A stretch of 64,000 nucleotides of DNA from DAIOEK01 sp963721445 (GCA_963721445.1 CAVRIZ010000005.1:434001-498000), one strand, 5' to 3'. Positions 39,882 through 49,919 are shown, counted from the stretch's first letter. A program made the numbers and translations. The notes: a model not told the origin generated them from the sequence alone.

Positions 39882-41000
39882 ATGCAAATCTTTAAATTCA
39901 ATGAAGTTGCACCACAAATTCCCAATATTCTGTTTCCGCGGCAGGCTGCGGTTTAATTTTGAACAGCTTCCATTTGAAGCGCGTAATCTTTCCTGGAAAA
40001 AGAAGATCAATTTTTTCCTGGCAGGTTTGAACCAGTATCTTCTCCCGTCAAAACCGATCGGTTACCCGGTGATCGCTCAGGTGGAACCGTCCAATGTATG
40101 CAATCTGGAATGTGCTTTATGTCTCACCACCTCCATCAATCACGAACGGAAAGCTGCCCTATTGTCACTGGAGACATTTAAAAAATTTATTGATGAGGTT
40201 GGTGATTATCTTCTGTTGATCATTTTTTGGAACTGGGGAGAACCATTTCTAAATCCTGAAGCGACCGATATGATACGCTACGCGACGGATAAAGGTATTC
40301 TTATCCATTCAAGCACAAATGGAAATGTTCCATTTTCTGTAAGAGATGGCAGAAAAAATAGTGAAAAGTAACCTAACCAGTCTGATCGTTGCGGTCGATG
40401 GTGCTCAGCAGGATACCTACGCGAAGTATCGCATCGGCGGTCGGCTGGAAAATGTCAAGAAGAATATCCGACTCTTACAGGAGACAAAAAAGAGATTAAA
40501 CTCTTTCCTGCCCAGGGTAACCGTACGATTTGTAGCCATGCAGCATAACGAAAGTGAAATGACTCAGGTTGAAGAGCTAGCAAAAGAATTGGGAGCTGAT
40601 TTCTTCGCCACAAAATCGGTCGATATGCCGACTGCGCGAGGTGAAAATCTGGATGATTCAATATCGGCCAGAAAATGATGAGCTTCGCCGATACGATTAT
40701 GTATCAGGAACATTTCAAAGAAAGGAACAGCCATTCATTTGTATGCGACCTTGGAAGCGAATTACCCTTGATGCATCCGGCGAAGTCATCTCATGTGAGT
40801 ATGATTATAAAAATGCACTTTCGTTTGGAAATATGAGCGGGGAGAAATCGATAATAGGTGTTTGGAAAAGTCCGAAATCAACAATTTTCCGGAATGCCTT
40901 TCAACTCGGGGATAATGACTATTATCATTGTAAGGAGTGCACCTATAAGAATCTGGTGGGTGAGGATTGTATCCTGGAAGCTCACCCAATCGATTATTGA
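39882..41000 (+). CDS. Radical SAM/SPASM-domain protein, two or three frameshifts
   Basis: Probable radical SAM enzyme of about 365-371 residues. The 4Fe-4S motif CxxxCxxC is present (NVCNLECALC), with FWNWGEPFLNP and a C-terminal SPASM-like region (ICMRPWKRITLDASGEVISCEYDYKNALSFGNM, then HCKECTYK). The frame shifts near 40351 (remove an A: SVEMAEKIVK) and near 40664 (remove a T: DSIRPENDELRRY). The clear open frame starts at 39901, but GGAGATGAGAC precedes an ATG at 39882 in the preceding frame, which would need a third shift near 39945. Proteins of this type occur in glycan and capsule clusters, but no substrate can be named. Confidence 0.75.
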
Positions 41001-41008
41001 TATCCAAT

Positions 41009-41898
41009 ATGTCCGTTAGCGTAATAGTAACCACCTATAATCGATCTCAACTGCTTCACAGGCTATTATCAGGACTTGCCGATCAAACTTTTCCGAAAGA
41101 TAATTTTGAGATCATTGTTGTTGACGACGGTTCGACAGACGATACCGCCTCTGTTTGCACGAAAATGCTCATGATTTACCAAATCTTATACTGATCAGAA
41201 TGGAAACCAATTCTGGTCAATCCCGTTCAGCAGTTCGCGGTATTGCCCAAGCCAAGGGAAATAAGTTGTTATTTACTGACGATGATTGTATTCCTGATCA
41301 AGATTGGATCGAAAAACTGGAACAGTCATTATCTGAACACCCAATTGTTGCAGGGGCTATTCGCACTCCAACTAATGACTATAAAGTCGTAGTTGAAAAT
41401 ATTTCCGAGTTCCATCCATTTCTGGTCGGCAATGCCTCACGGTTTGTCTCTTTCATCGCCGGTGCAAACATGGGATATCGTAAAGAAGTCTTTGATACGA
41501 TTAGCTCTTTCAAGCCCGGATATGCGATCCCAGACATGGAATTGATCCTTAGGGCAAGAGAGATTGGGTATGCAATTTATTTTAGTCCAGAAGCCATCGT
41601 CACCCATGACCAACGTAGAGGAAATTTCGATAAGATATTGCAACATGCATCGCATGCCTCGTTCCATACGATCCAACTTCGAAATAAATATGCAACTCTT
41701 CTCAAAACCCCTTTCGTATTGAAGTCATCAGCGCTCGTTTTACTTTTCTCACCCATTATCGCTTTGGTAAAGACAGTTGAGATCTTTTGTGAGAACCGCT
41801 TATTGCTACAAGTACTACTTACGGCACCGGCTGTATTTCTTCTCAAACTTGCCTGGTGTTGGGGAGCATTTAAAGGATTGCGAAGCATTCATTTATAG
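41009..41898 (+). CDS. Family 2 glycosyltransferase, one -1 frameshift
   Basis: GT-A glycosyltransferase of about 296 residues. The start region has SVIVTTYNRSQLLHRLL and EIIVVDDGSTDDTA; after the break come SGQSRSAVRGIAQAKGNKLLFTDDDCIPDQDWI, with the DDD metal motif, and AGANMGYRKEVFD. The frame changes near 41154 (SVCTKM to HENAHDLPNL), requiring one added base, which is the opposite sign to most breaks in this window. One C-terminal membrane helix is predicted (~235-260). It starts 8 bp after the radical SAM gene. Confidence 0.82.
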
Positions 41899-41913
41899 GG
41901 GAATAGATCCGGC

Positions 41914-43422
41914 ATGGAATCCGGGAAACCTGTCACCAGATTAAATTTTGCACTAACCATCGGTCTTGGACTGGGCTTTTTCTTGTTCCTCTTATTACCT
42001 TTCTTTCATCTCATTCGCTCCCCATTTGATCCGGCTGAACTTGAAAACCTGCAAGCTTCCTGGCTGGTACACCAGGGGCTGATCCCCTATCGAGATTTCT
42101 TCGAACATCATTCTCCTCTGTTTTTCTATCTCGCATCCCTGCAATTCTTTTTTGCTCATGTGGAATCAGACCCATCAGCAGCTATCCGATTGATATTTGC
42201 CAATCGCACCACTTTCTGGATCCTTTCACTGGCAACTGTCACCGGTGCCGCCTTTCTTGGCTTGCTTTGGAAGAATAAAAACACAGCATTTTATAGTGGG
42301 ATATTTCTCCTATCTACAGCCATGTTTTATCGGTCTGGAACAGAGATCCATCCGGAGGCCCTGGCAGGTTTTTTGTGGATGATTTGCTCCCTTACTTTAT
42401 TTCTGGCATTGGTAAAAGGTCATAATCTGCATCTTCGCCAAATGTGGACTATTCTTGCTGGGATTCTCTATGGATTGGTAATCCTGACCACACAAGAAAT
42501 GCTTTGGATGCTTCCCTGGTTGATCCTTCTACTTCTCATGCCTGTGTTACGAACACACAGACTCACTATTCCAAAAATTGGATTGCTGTCTTTATTACTA
42601 TTTTTGATCGGCTTTGGAAGCATAATCATTCCTTCCATCGCTTATTTCTCGGCGATGAATTCATTGCATCCATTCCTGACACAATTCATAAATGAATACA
42701 ACTACAGAATTAGCCCCGTCCGAAACCTCTTATATCTCAGTTTACAACAACCGGCGCTGGTTCTTTTTCCAGTTATTGCGCTGATCTCTCAGGCAAAAGG
42801 ATGGATCAGCCACAAGCGGATCGCCCGATCGCACCGGTTTTTCCTCATTCTTACCATTGGGATGACGATCTCCCTATTACTCTTCCCGGCTCCCCACCAG
42901 CAATACTTTGTCTTCATCCTTCCGTTATTAAGTCTCGTTGCAGCGGCAGCGATTTCGCGGATTGCCGAGACTGGATCAATTTGGCTCAAGACAAAGAGGA
43001 TCCCATTCACACCGGAAGCAATCCAAAAAGCAATCTGCCTGGCAACTCTCGTTCCAGGTTTATTGATATCCGGCTTTATGCAATTCACCCTTCCCAAGAC
43101 TCCGCAACCTCAGCTAGCGGTGATTGCTTATGTTATTCAAAATACAAAACCTAAGGATATAATTTTGGACGGCAGAACAGGTGCGTTCCTCTTCCGTCCG
43201 ATTCCCTGGTACTATTGGATTCAGCACACCCAGGTCAGAGAGATCATCCCCCTGGAGGCTGTTGACAGGTTACTTCAAAATCTGGAAGACGGCGAAGTCT
43301 CTCCCAGGTTTGTCAATCTCGATACCGATCTCCGAGGCTTGTCGCCCAAACTCACGGAATACTTGTTGACTAAATATCAGCCAGTTGGAATTGGCGATTT
43401 ACGCGAAATAATCCCTGATTAA
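41914..43422 (+). CDS. Membrane glycosyltransferase-like protein (GT39-like)
   Basis: 502-residue polytopic protein with about 10-11 predicted transmembrane helices and a short C-terminal soluble part. After the first helix, the extracytoplasmic loop has SPFDPAELENLQASWLVHQGLIPYRDFFEHHSPLFFYLA, a pattern of acidic and His residues typical of ArnT/PMT-like GT-C enzymes that use lipid-phosphate sugars. GGGGAA precedes the ATG at 41914. It closes the glycan cluster. The substrate is unknown. Confidence 0.7.
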   Translation: MESGKPVTRLNFALTIGLGLGFFLFLLLPFFHLIRSPFDPAELENLQASWLVHQGLIPYRDFFEHHSPLFFYLASLQFFFAHVESDPSAAIRLIFANRTTFWILSLATVTGAAFLGLLWKNKNTAFYSGIFLLSTAMFYRSGTEIHPEALAGFLWMICSLTLFLALVKGHNLHLRQMWTILAGILYGLVILTTQEMLWMLPWLILLLLMPVLRTHRLTIPKIGLLSLLLFLIGFGSIIIPSIAYFSAMNSLHPFLTQFINEYNYRISPVRNLLYLSLQQPALVLFPVIALISQAKGWISHKRIARSHRFFLILTIGMTISLLLFPAPHQQYFVFILPLLSLVAAAAISRIAETGSIWLKTKRIPFTPEAIQKAICLATLVPGLLISGFMQFTLPKTPQPQLAVIAYVIQNTKPKDIILDGRTGAFLFRPIPWYYWIQHTQVREIIPLEAVDRLLQNLEDGEVSPRFVNLDTDLRGLSPKLTEYLLTKYQPVGIGDLREIIPD

Positions 43423-43696
43423 AACCTTACAAGTTCGCCCGTTTTCTCCCGGATTCAACATCTAGATAAAATTAAGGCTGGCATTCGGATCGGCTTCCTA
43501 AGATGTAGTTGTAAGTTTTCTTTCATTTTTACTATTAATGTTGTATTATTTGCAAATGAATGATATATTTCATATATCTATCATTTTGTAACTTTTCGTG
43601 CACTTCCAACATTGTCTCGAATTAATTTTTACCCTGCCCTTCAGCGATCCACCTGGAACTCCTAGTTCCTCACTTCAAATTATGAAAGGAAGAAAA

Positions 43697-44425
43697 ATGA
43701 ATACTGATATAGAGGTAATTTTTCTTGATGTTGGCAATACATTGCGAGTCCTATTTGAGGATGAACCATATCAGGCTGATGCCAGGAAAAAGATCGCGGA
43801 TTTTGTTGGAACAGATAAAGACCCGACCGATTTTTGCAAGATGCTGGACGTCCGCTATAAAATATATCGAAAGTGGGCATTTGAAACATTGTTGGAAGCA
43901 TCGGAACGAGAACTGTGGACCCGTTGGCTCTTACCCGAATGGCCAGCCGAAAAGATAGGTCCTCTCGCCGGTGAATTAACCTACCTCTTCAGGCAGACCA
44001 TGGGACACCGCCACGCCCAGCCGGATACCAGGGTTGTCCTCGAGGAATTGACCAAACGGGGATACAAACTGGGGATCATCAGCAATACCATTACCGAGCG
44101 GGAAATTCCCAACTGGCTGGTAGAAGACGGATTCGATCACTATTTTTCTACAGTCGTACTCTCTTCAATTTTTGGTCATCGTAAACCAGGCACCAAAATT
44201 TATCACGAGGCAGCCAGGCAGGCAGGTGTGGATCCATCGAAGTGCGTCTATGTTGGCGATAATCTCTCCCGGGACGTAGCCGGAACCCGTAACGCGGGAT
44301 TTGGTGGGATCATCATTATGCTCGATCCGACCGATGAGGTAATTCCTATCACCGATGAGATTCGACCCGATTTGATGATCAACAAACTTAGTGATCTATT
44401 GGATCATTTTCCCGCCAGACACTAA
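43697..44425 (+). CDS. HAD-family hydrolase
   Basis: Haloacid-dehalogenase-type phosphatase of 242 residues starting at the ATG at 43697 behind GAAAGGAAG; an upstream in-frame start would add an unconserved stretch. Motif I is FLDVGNTL, in which the usual second Asp is Gly, motif II ISNT, motif III RKPG with Lys, and motif IV VGDNLSRDVAGTRNAG. Such enzymes often act on sugar phosphates or phosphoglycolate. It begins a tight run of genes including two phosphoglycerate-mutase-like genes (29 bp to the next), so a role in phosphorylated sugar or glycerate metabolism is plausible but not proven. Confidence 0.85.
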   Translation: MNTDIEVIFLDVGNTLRVLFEDEPYQADARKKIADFVGTDKDPTDFCKMLDVRYKIYRKWAFETLLEASERELWTRWLLPEWPAEKIGPLAGELTYLFRQTMGHRHAQPDTRVVLEELTKRGYKLGIISNTITEREIPNWLVEDGFDHYFSTVVLSSIFGHRKPGTKIYHEAARQAGVDPSKCVYVGDNLSRDVAGTRNAGFGGIIIMLDPTDEVIPITDEIRPDLMINKLSDLLDHFPARH

Positions 44426-44454
44426 CAGGCATCGGGTTTGTTAAGGAGGGTCAA

Positions 44455-46044
44455 ATGGTCGACCTGATTCAATCCGAGCATGGTGGCTTCACGCTAGCTG
44501 AAGGTGTTCGACAGCTTTACGCCGAAGGCCAGACAGATTATTCGCTGGAACCTTTGGTTCTAACTGATGGTGATCAAAATCCCATCGGTCGGATCCAAAA
44601 TGGGGACGCGGTTGTCTTCTGCTGCAGGCGGGGAGAACGGGAGATCCAGCTAACTGAAGCATTTACGGATCCCGATTTCAAACCATTTCCCCGCCCTAAC
44701 CTGGATGAGCTGACCTTCGTCATTCTGACTATGTATCATGAGAAATTTAAGGACCTCCCGATTGCCTTCGCGCCAACAAAAATCAAGGATACGCTCGCTG
44801 AATGCGTGAGTCGGGCAGGTATGCATCAATTGCATACGTCTGAGTCAGAGAAATTCTCACATGTGACCTTCTTTTTGAACGGCGGGAATAATCAAGCATT
44901 TGTTGGAGAGGAGGATCTTCGAATCCCCTCTCCCAAAGGTATCCCTTTTGACCAGGTACCGGAACTTAGCCTCAGCCAGGTTGCAGATCAAGTCATTTCA
45001 GGTATTGAGAAAAAGATTGAACTTATCGTAACCAACTTTGCCAATGGGGATGTGATCGGGCATACTTCAAATAATGGGGCAAAGATTCGTTGCTCGAAAG
45101 TCGTGGACGAACATCTTTGCCGGGTCGTTCAATTTGCAGTCGAACATGATTATGTCACGCTTATTACCGCTGACCACGGGAATCTGGAAGTGATGACGAA
45201 TCCAGACGGGACTCCTCACGTAGCACATACTTCCAACGAAGTTGAATGCATCCTCGTTGACCCCAGATCCGAATTTACTCTTGCCCGAGACAACGGAATA
45301 TTAGCGGATATTGCCCCAACCATCTTACAGATTTTGGGGATATCCCAGCCACTTGCAATGGACGGGCATTCACTGGCAATCTCAACCATCAAAACAAATC
45401 CGCGGAAAGCCCTTCTCATCATCCTGGATGGGTGGGGAATTGGAAAAGAGGATGATACCAATCCAATCTTTCTGGCGGATCTGACCGGATGGAATGACTT
45501 GTTAAGCCGGCATCCCCATGCCAGGTTAGCGGCTTCCGGTGAGGCTGTTGGGTTACAACCGGGGAAAGCGGGGAATTCTGAGGCGGGACATCTCAATATC
45601 GGAGCCGGTCGAATTGTTCTGCAAGATGATGTGCGTTTGGACCAGGCTATGAAAGATGGCTCTTTTTATACAAATCCGATCTTTACTGGAATGATGGAAA
45701 AGAACAAAATCCAGAATTCCAGTCTGCATCTGATCGGGTTACTGACAGAAAAAAGCTCACATGGTTCGATCGAATATCCTATCGCCTTACTAAAAATGGC
45801 AAAAGAACATGGGCTAAAAAACGTTTATCTTCATATGATATTCGATGGTAGAAGCACCGAACCGGGCAGTGCTCCGTTCTTACTTGAGAAATTGGATAAC
45901 ATGGTACATGATATCGGCATTGGCAAAATTGTCACCGGAATCGGACGCGGAATTGCGCTGGATCGGGATGGAAACTACGAAAAAACGAAGAAAGCGTTCG
46001 ACGCGTTCGTTACTGGATATGGCAGGCAATGCAGGATGATATAG
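44455..46044 (+). CDS. Circularly permuted cofactor-independent phosphoglycerate mutase-like protein
   Basis: 529-residue alkaline-phosphatase-superfamily protein whose order is swapped relative to GpmI. Residues 1-~310 match the canonical C-terminal part: GRIQNGDAVVF, ESEKFSHVTFFLNGG, NFANGDVIGHT (D199, H203), TADHGN (D240, H241), HVAHT (H258). Residues ~317-529 match the canonical N-terminal part: ALLIILDGWGIG (D325), GNSEAGHLNIGAGRIV (S375), DGRS, RGIALDRDG, ending GYGRQ. Spacings D325-S375 (50) and D199-D240 (41) equal those of canonical enzymes (12-62, 403-444), so the active-site set is complete. Two changes from canonical: DGRD is DGRS and GGVHSH is EKSSHGS. It is one uninterrupted frame behind AAGGAGGGTC, followed 10 bp later by ApgM. 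Confidence 0.85.
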   Translation: MVDLIQSEHGGFTLAEGVRQLYAEGQTDYSLEPLVLTDGDQNPIGRIQNGDAVVFCCRRGEREIQLTEAFTDPDFKPFPRPNLDELTFVILTMYHEKFKDLPIAFAPTKIKDTLAECVSRAGMHQLHTSESEKFSHVTFFLNGGNNQAFVGEEDLRIPSPKGIPFDQVPELSLSQVADQVISGIEKKIELIVTNFANGDVIGHTSNNGAKIRCSKVVDEHLCRVVQFAVEHDYVTLITADHGNLEVMTNPDGTPHVAHTSNEVECILVDPRSEFTLARDNGILADIAPTILQILGISQPLAMDGHSLAISTIKTNPRKALLIILDGWGIGKEDDTNPIFLADLTGWNDLLSRHPHARLAASGEAVGLQPGKAGNSEAGHLNIGAGRIVLQDDVRLDQAMKDGSFYTNPIFTGMMEKNKIQNSSLHLIGLLTEKSSHGSIEYPIALLKMAKEHGLKNVYLHMIFDGRSTEPGSAPFLLEKLDNMVHDIGIGKIVTGIGRGIALDRDGNYEKTKKAFDAFVTGYGRQCRMI

Positions 46045-46054
46045 GGGACCCCTT

Positions 46055-47260
46055 ATGGATTTCAATCTATTGCATGATTTGATAAGTCCAAACACCACCA
46101 AGATCGTTATGCTCATTCTCGATGGATTGGGTGGTCTGCCTCTTGAACCAGGGGGTAAGACCGAATTGGAAACGGCGAAAACCCCCAACCTGGATGTGCT
46201 CGCCTCCCGCTCCGCTTTGGGATTAACTGTTCCTGTCCAACTCGGGGTGACCGCCGGGAGCGGACCAGGTCACCTGGCTATTTTTGGATATGACCCGGTG
46301 GAATATGAAATCGGCCGGGGGGCAATGGAAGCTTTGGGGGTGGACATTGAATTAGGCGTGGATGATGTTGCCGCCCGGGGAAATTTCTGCTGTGTCGATG
46401 GCAATGGGATACTGATCGACAGGCGAGCGGGTCGTTTACCAACCGAGCAAAGTCTGGAACTGGTTTCTGCTTTGAATGAGATCAAAGTGGACGGGGTTGA
46501 TTTTTACCTCCGGATTGTGAAAGAACACCGGTTCGCCCTGGTAATGCATGGGAAGGATCTGAGTGACGGGTTGACAGAAACGGATCCGCTAAAAAATGGT
46601 TGTCCTCCATTACAAGTCGCGGCAACCCGACCTGACTCTGAACTATCAGCCAGGCTACTCAATGAATTCATACTCAAAGCACGCCGGTATTTGGAAAACA
46701 AACAGCCGGCAAATATGATCTTATTGCGTGGTTTTGCAAAATTGCCATCCTTGCCCAGCTATCAAACCCAATTCGGTTTGAATGCAGCGGCGATAGCCGT
46801 CAATGGGATGTATCGAGGGGTTGCAAGAATGGTTGGAATGACTGTCTTACCCGTGGATGGCGATACCCCGGCAGACGAGTTTTCAGCTTTGGAAAAACAC
46901 TGGAATGAGTACGACTTTTTCTATATTCATATTAAAAAGACCGATACCGCTGGCGAAGATGGGGATTTTTGGCGTAAGGTTCACGCTATCGAAGAAATTG
47001 ATTCGTTGATTCCCCGATTACTTGACCTCAATCCAGATGTAGTCATCATCGGTGGCGATCATTCCTCACCAGCCGTGATGAGATCCCATAGCTGGCATCC
47101 AGTTCCTTTGTTGATCCACTCCAACTATGTCCGCGAAGATGGGATTGCTGAGTTCGGTGAACGTAGTTGCGTACGCGGCAGCCTGGGAATCATTCCTGCG
47201 AAATTTGTGATGCCGATCGCTATGGCGAATGCCGGTCGGCTCTCCAAATACGGAGCCTGA
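46055..47260 (+). CDS. apgM: Cofactor-independent phosphoglycerate mutase, archaeal (ApgM) type
   Basis: 401-residue alkaline-phosphatase-superfamily enzyme expected to interconvert 3- and 2-phosphoglycerate. It has IVMLILDGLGGLPLEPGGKTELETAKTPNLD with the metal-binding Asp, TAGSGPGHLAIFGYDP with the phosphoserine-site Ser, RGNFCCVDGNGILIDRRAGR, and the C-terminal metal motifs HIKKTDTAGEDGDF and GGDHSSPAVMRSHSWHPVPLLI. The order is the normal one for this family. It starts 10 bp after the permuted GpmI-like gene, so two analogous enzymes are encoded side by side, and a P-loop kinase follows after 30 bp. Confidence 0.9.
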   Translation: MDFNLLHDLISPNTTKIVMLILDGLGGLPLEPGGKTELETAKTPNLDVLASRSALGLTVPVQLGVTAGSGPGHLAIFGYDPVEYEIGRGAMEALGVDIELGVDDVAARGNFCCVDGNGILIDRRAGRLPTEQSLELVSALNEIKVDGVDFYLRIVKEHRFALVMHGKDLSDGLTETDPLKNGCPPLQVAATRPDSELSARLLNEFILKARRYLENKQPANMILLRGFAKLPSLPSYQTQFGLNAAAIAVNGMYRGVARMVGMTVLPVDGDTPADEFSALEKHWNEYDFFYIHIKKTDTAGEDGDFWRKVHAIEEIDSLIPRLLDLNPDVVIIGGDHSSPAVMRSHSWHPVPLLIHSNYVREDGIAEFGERSCVRGSLGIIPAKFVMPIAMANAGRLSKYGA

Positions 47261-47290
47261 AAACGGAACACAGAAATGGAAGGGAAATCT

Positions 47291-48487
47291 ATGGACAAAT
47301 CAGAACTCCTCACCAAACCGGATGAATTCTCCAAATCCTTGTTCGAAATAATGAAGCAGATCAATCCGGCGGTTATCGATATGGAGCTTTATGAGTTCCG
47401 ATACGCGCTCCACAATCTCTTTCCATCTGAGGGTGGCTGGAAATCCGTTGAGGTCGATTCTGTATCTGAGGTAGATAGACTAATCCATGACAGCCAGTTT
47501 TATTTTAGTATAAAGATCAAGCCAATGGTTGATTGCCGCATTGTTCTGGATCCCCAGATCGTACGATTAACAAACATGCTTTTTGTAGGGTTGGTCACAA
47601 ATACTTATCCAATCGATTGGGTAAAGCAATCCTTCAATTTTGATCTGCGGGGATTTTATTTTCAGGTGCGCAGCGTCTACCTGACAGATCAGGTTAAAGC
47701 GCATTTCGGCGGCAAACCCTATCGGCAGTATGAGGCAAAACAGAAAGCCTTTGAGAACGTCCAATCGATCGGATACAAGGAATTTAAGGAAGCCAACCGC
47801 GAGGTGGATGGTTTCTTCATGGAATGTGTGCAAAAACTTATCGCGACCAAAGGAACGCCGATCCTCATGGCCATCGCCGGTCCAACCGCGGCGGGAAAAA
47901 CAGAGATCGTTGAACGCCTCCGAGAATCCTTCGAGGAGGCAGGGCAGAAGGTCACCACCATCGAAATGGATAATTTCCTAACCGATCGTGATTACCGTGA
48001 AGCGCATGGGATCAACACCATGGGCGCCCAGGCAATTCACTATCCATTATTGAAGCAAAGTCTTCAGGAGATCGTGAAAGGCAAATCGATTCAGATCCCA
48101 CGCTACGATTTTGTATTCGCCACCTCAAGTCATGACATGGAAGGCAACCTCAAACCGGACGGAGTCCCGATCGAGATTCCACCTGCCGATATTATTTTCA
48201 TGGAAGGCAATTTTCCCTTCTTGCTGAAGGAGATCGCACCGTTGATCGGGATCAAGGTGGTTTATCTTACCGATGACCCGATCCGGATGAAGCGCAAGTG
48301 GCGCCGGGATATCGATTATCGCAAGAAGTACGAACCGACCTATTTCCGGAACCAATTCTTCCGTGAACAATTCCTTATGGCTGAGAATTGTTACCGTCCC
48401 CAGATGGAATTATGCGATATTTTGGTGGATACAACTGGCGCTGCCATTTGGATAACACCCGAAACGACCAAAATCCTGGAGAATTAA
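47291..48487 (+). CDS. P-loop kinase (uridine kinase/phosphoribulokinase-like) with N-terminal extension
   Basis: 398-residue kinase. The start at 47291 follows GGAAGGGAAA. Residues ~1-190 form an extension without a motif known to me; residues ~193-390 form a PRK/URK-like nucleotide kinase with Walker A GPTAAGKTEIVERL (~197-204), VTTIEMDNFLTDRDYR where Asp is at the expected base position, a PADIIFMEGNFPFLL motif analogous to the uridine kinase 'EG' motif, and RKWRRDIDYR in the lid. It follows two mutase-like genes and may phosphorylate a sugar, nucleoside or glycerate. Glycerate kinase or uridine kinase are both possible. Confidence 0.75.
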   Translation: MDKSELLTKPDEFSKSLFEIMKQINPAVIDMELYEFRYALHNLFPSEGGWKSVEVDSVSEVDRLIHDSQFYFSIKIKPMVDCRIVLDPQIVRLTNMLFVGLVTNTYPIDWVKQSFNFDLRGFYFQVRSVYLTDQVKAHFGGKPYRQYEAKQKAFENVQSIGYKEFKEANREVDGFFMECVQKLIATKGTPILMAIAGPTAAGKTEIVERLRESFEEAGQKVTTIEMDNFLTDRDYREAHGINTMGAQAIHYPLLKQSLQEIVKGKSIQIPRYDFVFATSSHDMEGNLKPDGVPIEIPPADIIFMEGNFPFLLKEIAPLIGIKVVYLTDDPIRMKRKWRRDIDYRKKYEPTYFRNQFFREQFLMAENCYRPQMELCDILVDTTGAAIWITPETTKILEN

Positions 48488-48920
48488 TCCATCGATATGT
48501 CGTTATTCCCATTATTTGGGGCTTCTCGACCCATTGCGATATTCACCCATACAAGTAAGGTTAGCCATAAAAATTCAATGACTATTGCCAAATTCCGTTA
48601 TCAATTGCGTCAACCTGTTTCTTGATAGCTTGATTCCATCAATCCTCGAGCTGGTTATTGATCAATAATGACTCGGGATTCAGACCAGTTTATCCATATT
48701 AAGTCGATCAATGCAGTTACAACAACATGTTCTCAGGACATCAAAAAGTTGATATTTGATGGTGTTTTTCACGCTCAATCAGGTTATACTGCCTGTAAGG
48801 GTTTGATACAGAATACTACCTGGATAATACAGCACAGTACTCTTTAGCTTAATGATGATCCATCTTAGAAAATATATATACCTATTTGATTGACTGGGAG
48901 ATTCACACCCGAAGGATCCC
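48488..48920 (+). other. Intergenic stretch, no gene found
   Basis: 433 bp between the P-loop kinase and the PfkB-type kinase. AT-rich, with no convincing ORF, hairpin series or tRNA. It probably holds the promoter of the nucleoside operon that starts at 48921, whose first gene has AAGGATC before the ATG. Confidence 0.5.
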
Positions 48921-49845
48921 ATGAGCGCGGAAATTTTTGTAATCGGCAGCCTGAACATGGACCTGGTCGTTTTCACAGACAGGCATCCAAACCTGGGTGA
49001 AACGATCCTGGGTAACTCTTTCTCCACCTTTCCGGGTGGGAAGGGAGCAAACCAGGCTATCGCTGCCGCCCGGTTGGGTGCTCGAGTAAAAATGATGGGG
49101 TGCATTGGACAGGACGATTTCGGTACTTGCTCTGATCCAAAACCTCGAAAACAATCACGTGGATACACACCTGGTCACCCGGGCAGAATCAAAAAAAACC
49201 GGCATCGCACTCATCACTGTCGATCAATTCGGAGCAAATTCAATTATCGTAATCCCAGGAGCCAATTATCAACTGTCGGTTGACGACCTCGACCGGGTTG
49301 AGTCAGAGTTCACCCCAAAAAGTATCCTCGTTCTTCAATTGGAGGTCCCGCTGACAGTAGTGACCCATGCCGTCCGTCTGGCAAAAAAACATGGCATGAC
49401 CGTAATTCTGAATCCGGCACCTGCTCAACCATTGCCAGATGAGCTTTATCCGCAATTGGATTACTTGATCCCGAACGAAAGCGAACTAAACCTGTTGACG
49501 GGCAAGGGAACTACCGATCTCTCCTCGGTACGTTTGGGGGTAAAAATGCTACAAAAGAAGGGGCTGCGAAATCTGCTGTTGACCCGTGGTGAAATCGGTT
49601 CGCTGCTTCTCACACCCGAACAGGAAACTTCTTTCCCCGCATTTTCCGTCCAGGCGGTTGATTCTACGGCTGCCGGAGATGCATTTATCGGGGGATTTAC
49701 CGCAGCGCTTGCTGATGGGCAATCGCCAGTCGATGCTATTCGATTGGGTTCTGCAGCAGGTGCTCTCGCTGTCACCCGTTCTGGCGCACAGACGAGTCTG
49801 CCAACCGTTGAAGAAATTGGCATGTTTTTGCAATCGCAAACATAA
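48921..49845 (+). CDS. PfkB-family sugar/nucleoside kinase (ribokinase-like), one +1 frameshift
   Basis: Ribokinase-like kinase of about 307 residues, phosphorylating a sugar or nucleoside at the hydroxymethyl group. The N-terminus has FVIGSLNMDLV and FPGGKGANQAIAAARLG, the C-terminus the catalytic-base motif DSTAAGDAFIGGFTAAL. The frame changes near 49125: GQDDFG continues as TALIQNLENNHVD when one T is removed from ACTTGC. It opens the nucleoside-uptake operon, 74 bp before the binding lipoprotein. A ribokinase or nucleoside kinase role suits the neighbouring BMP transporter and glycohydrolase. Confidence 0.88.
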
Positions 49846-49919
49846 TAGGAGGTGCCAAGTCTGTAGACAACCTTTGATTAAGCTCATTGGATACGAACGA
49901 ATTCTGAAAGGAGAAAATC

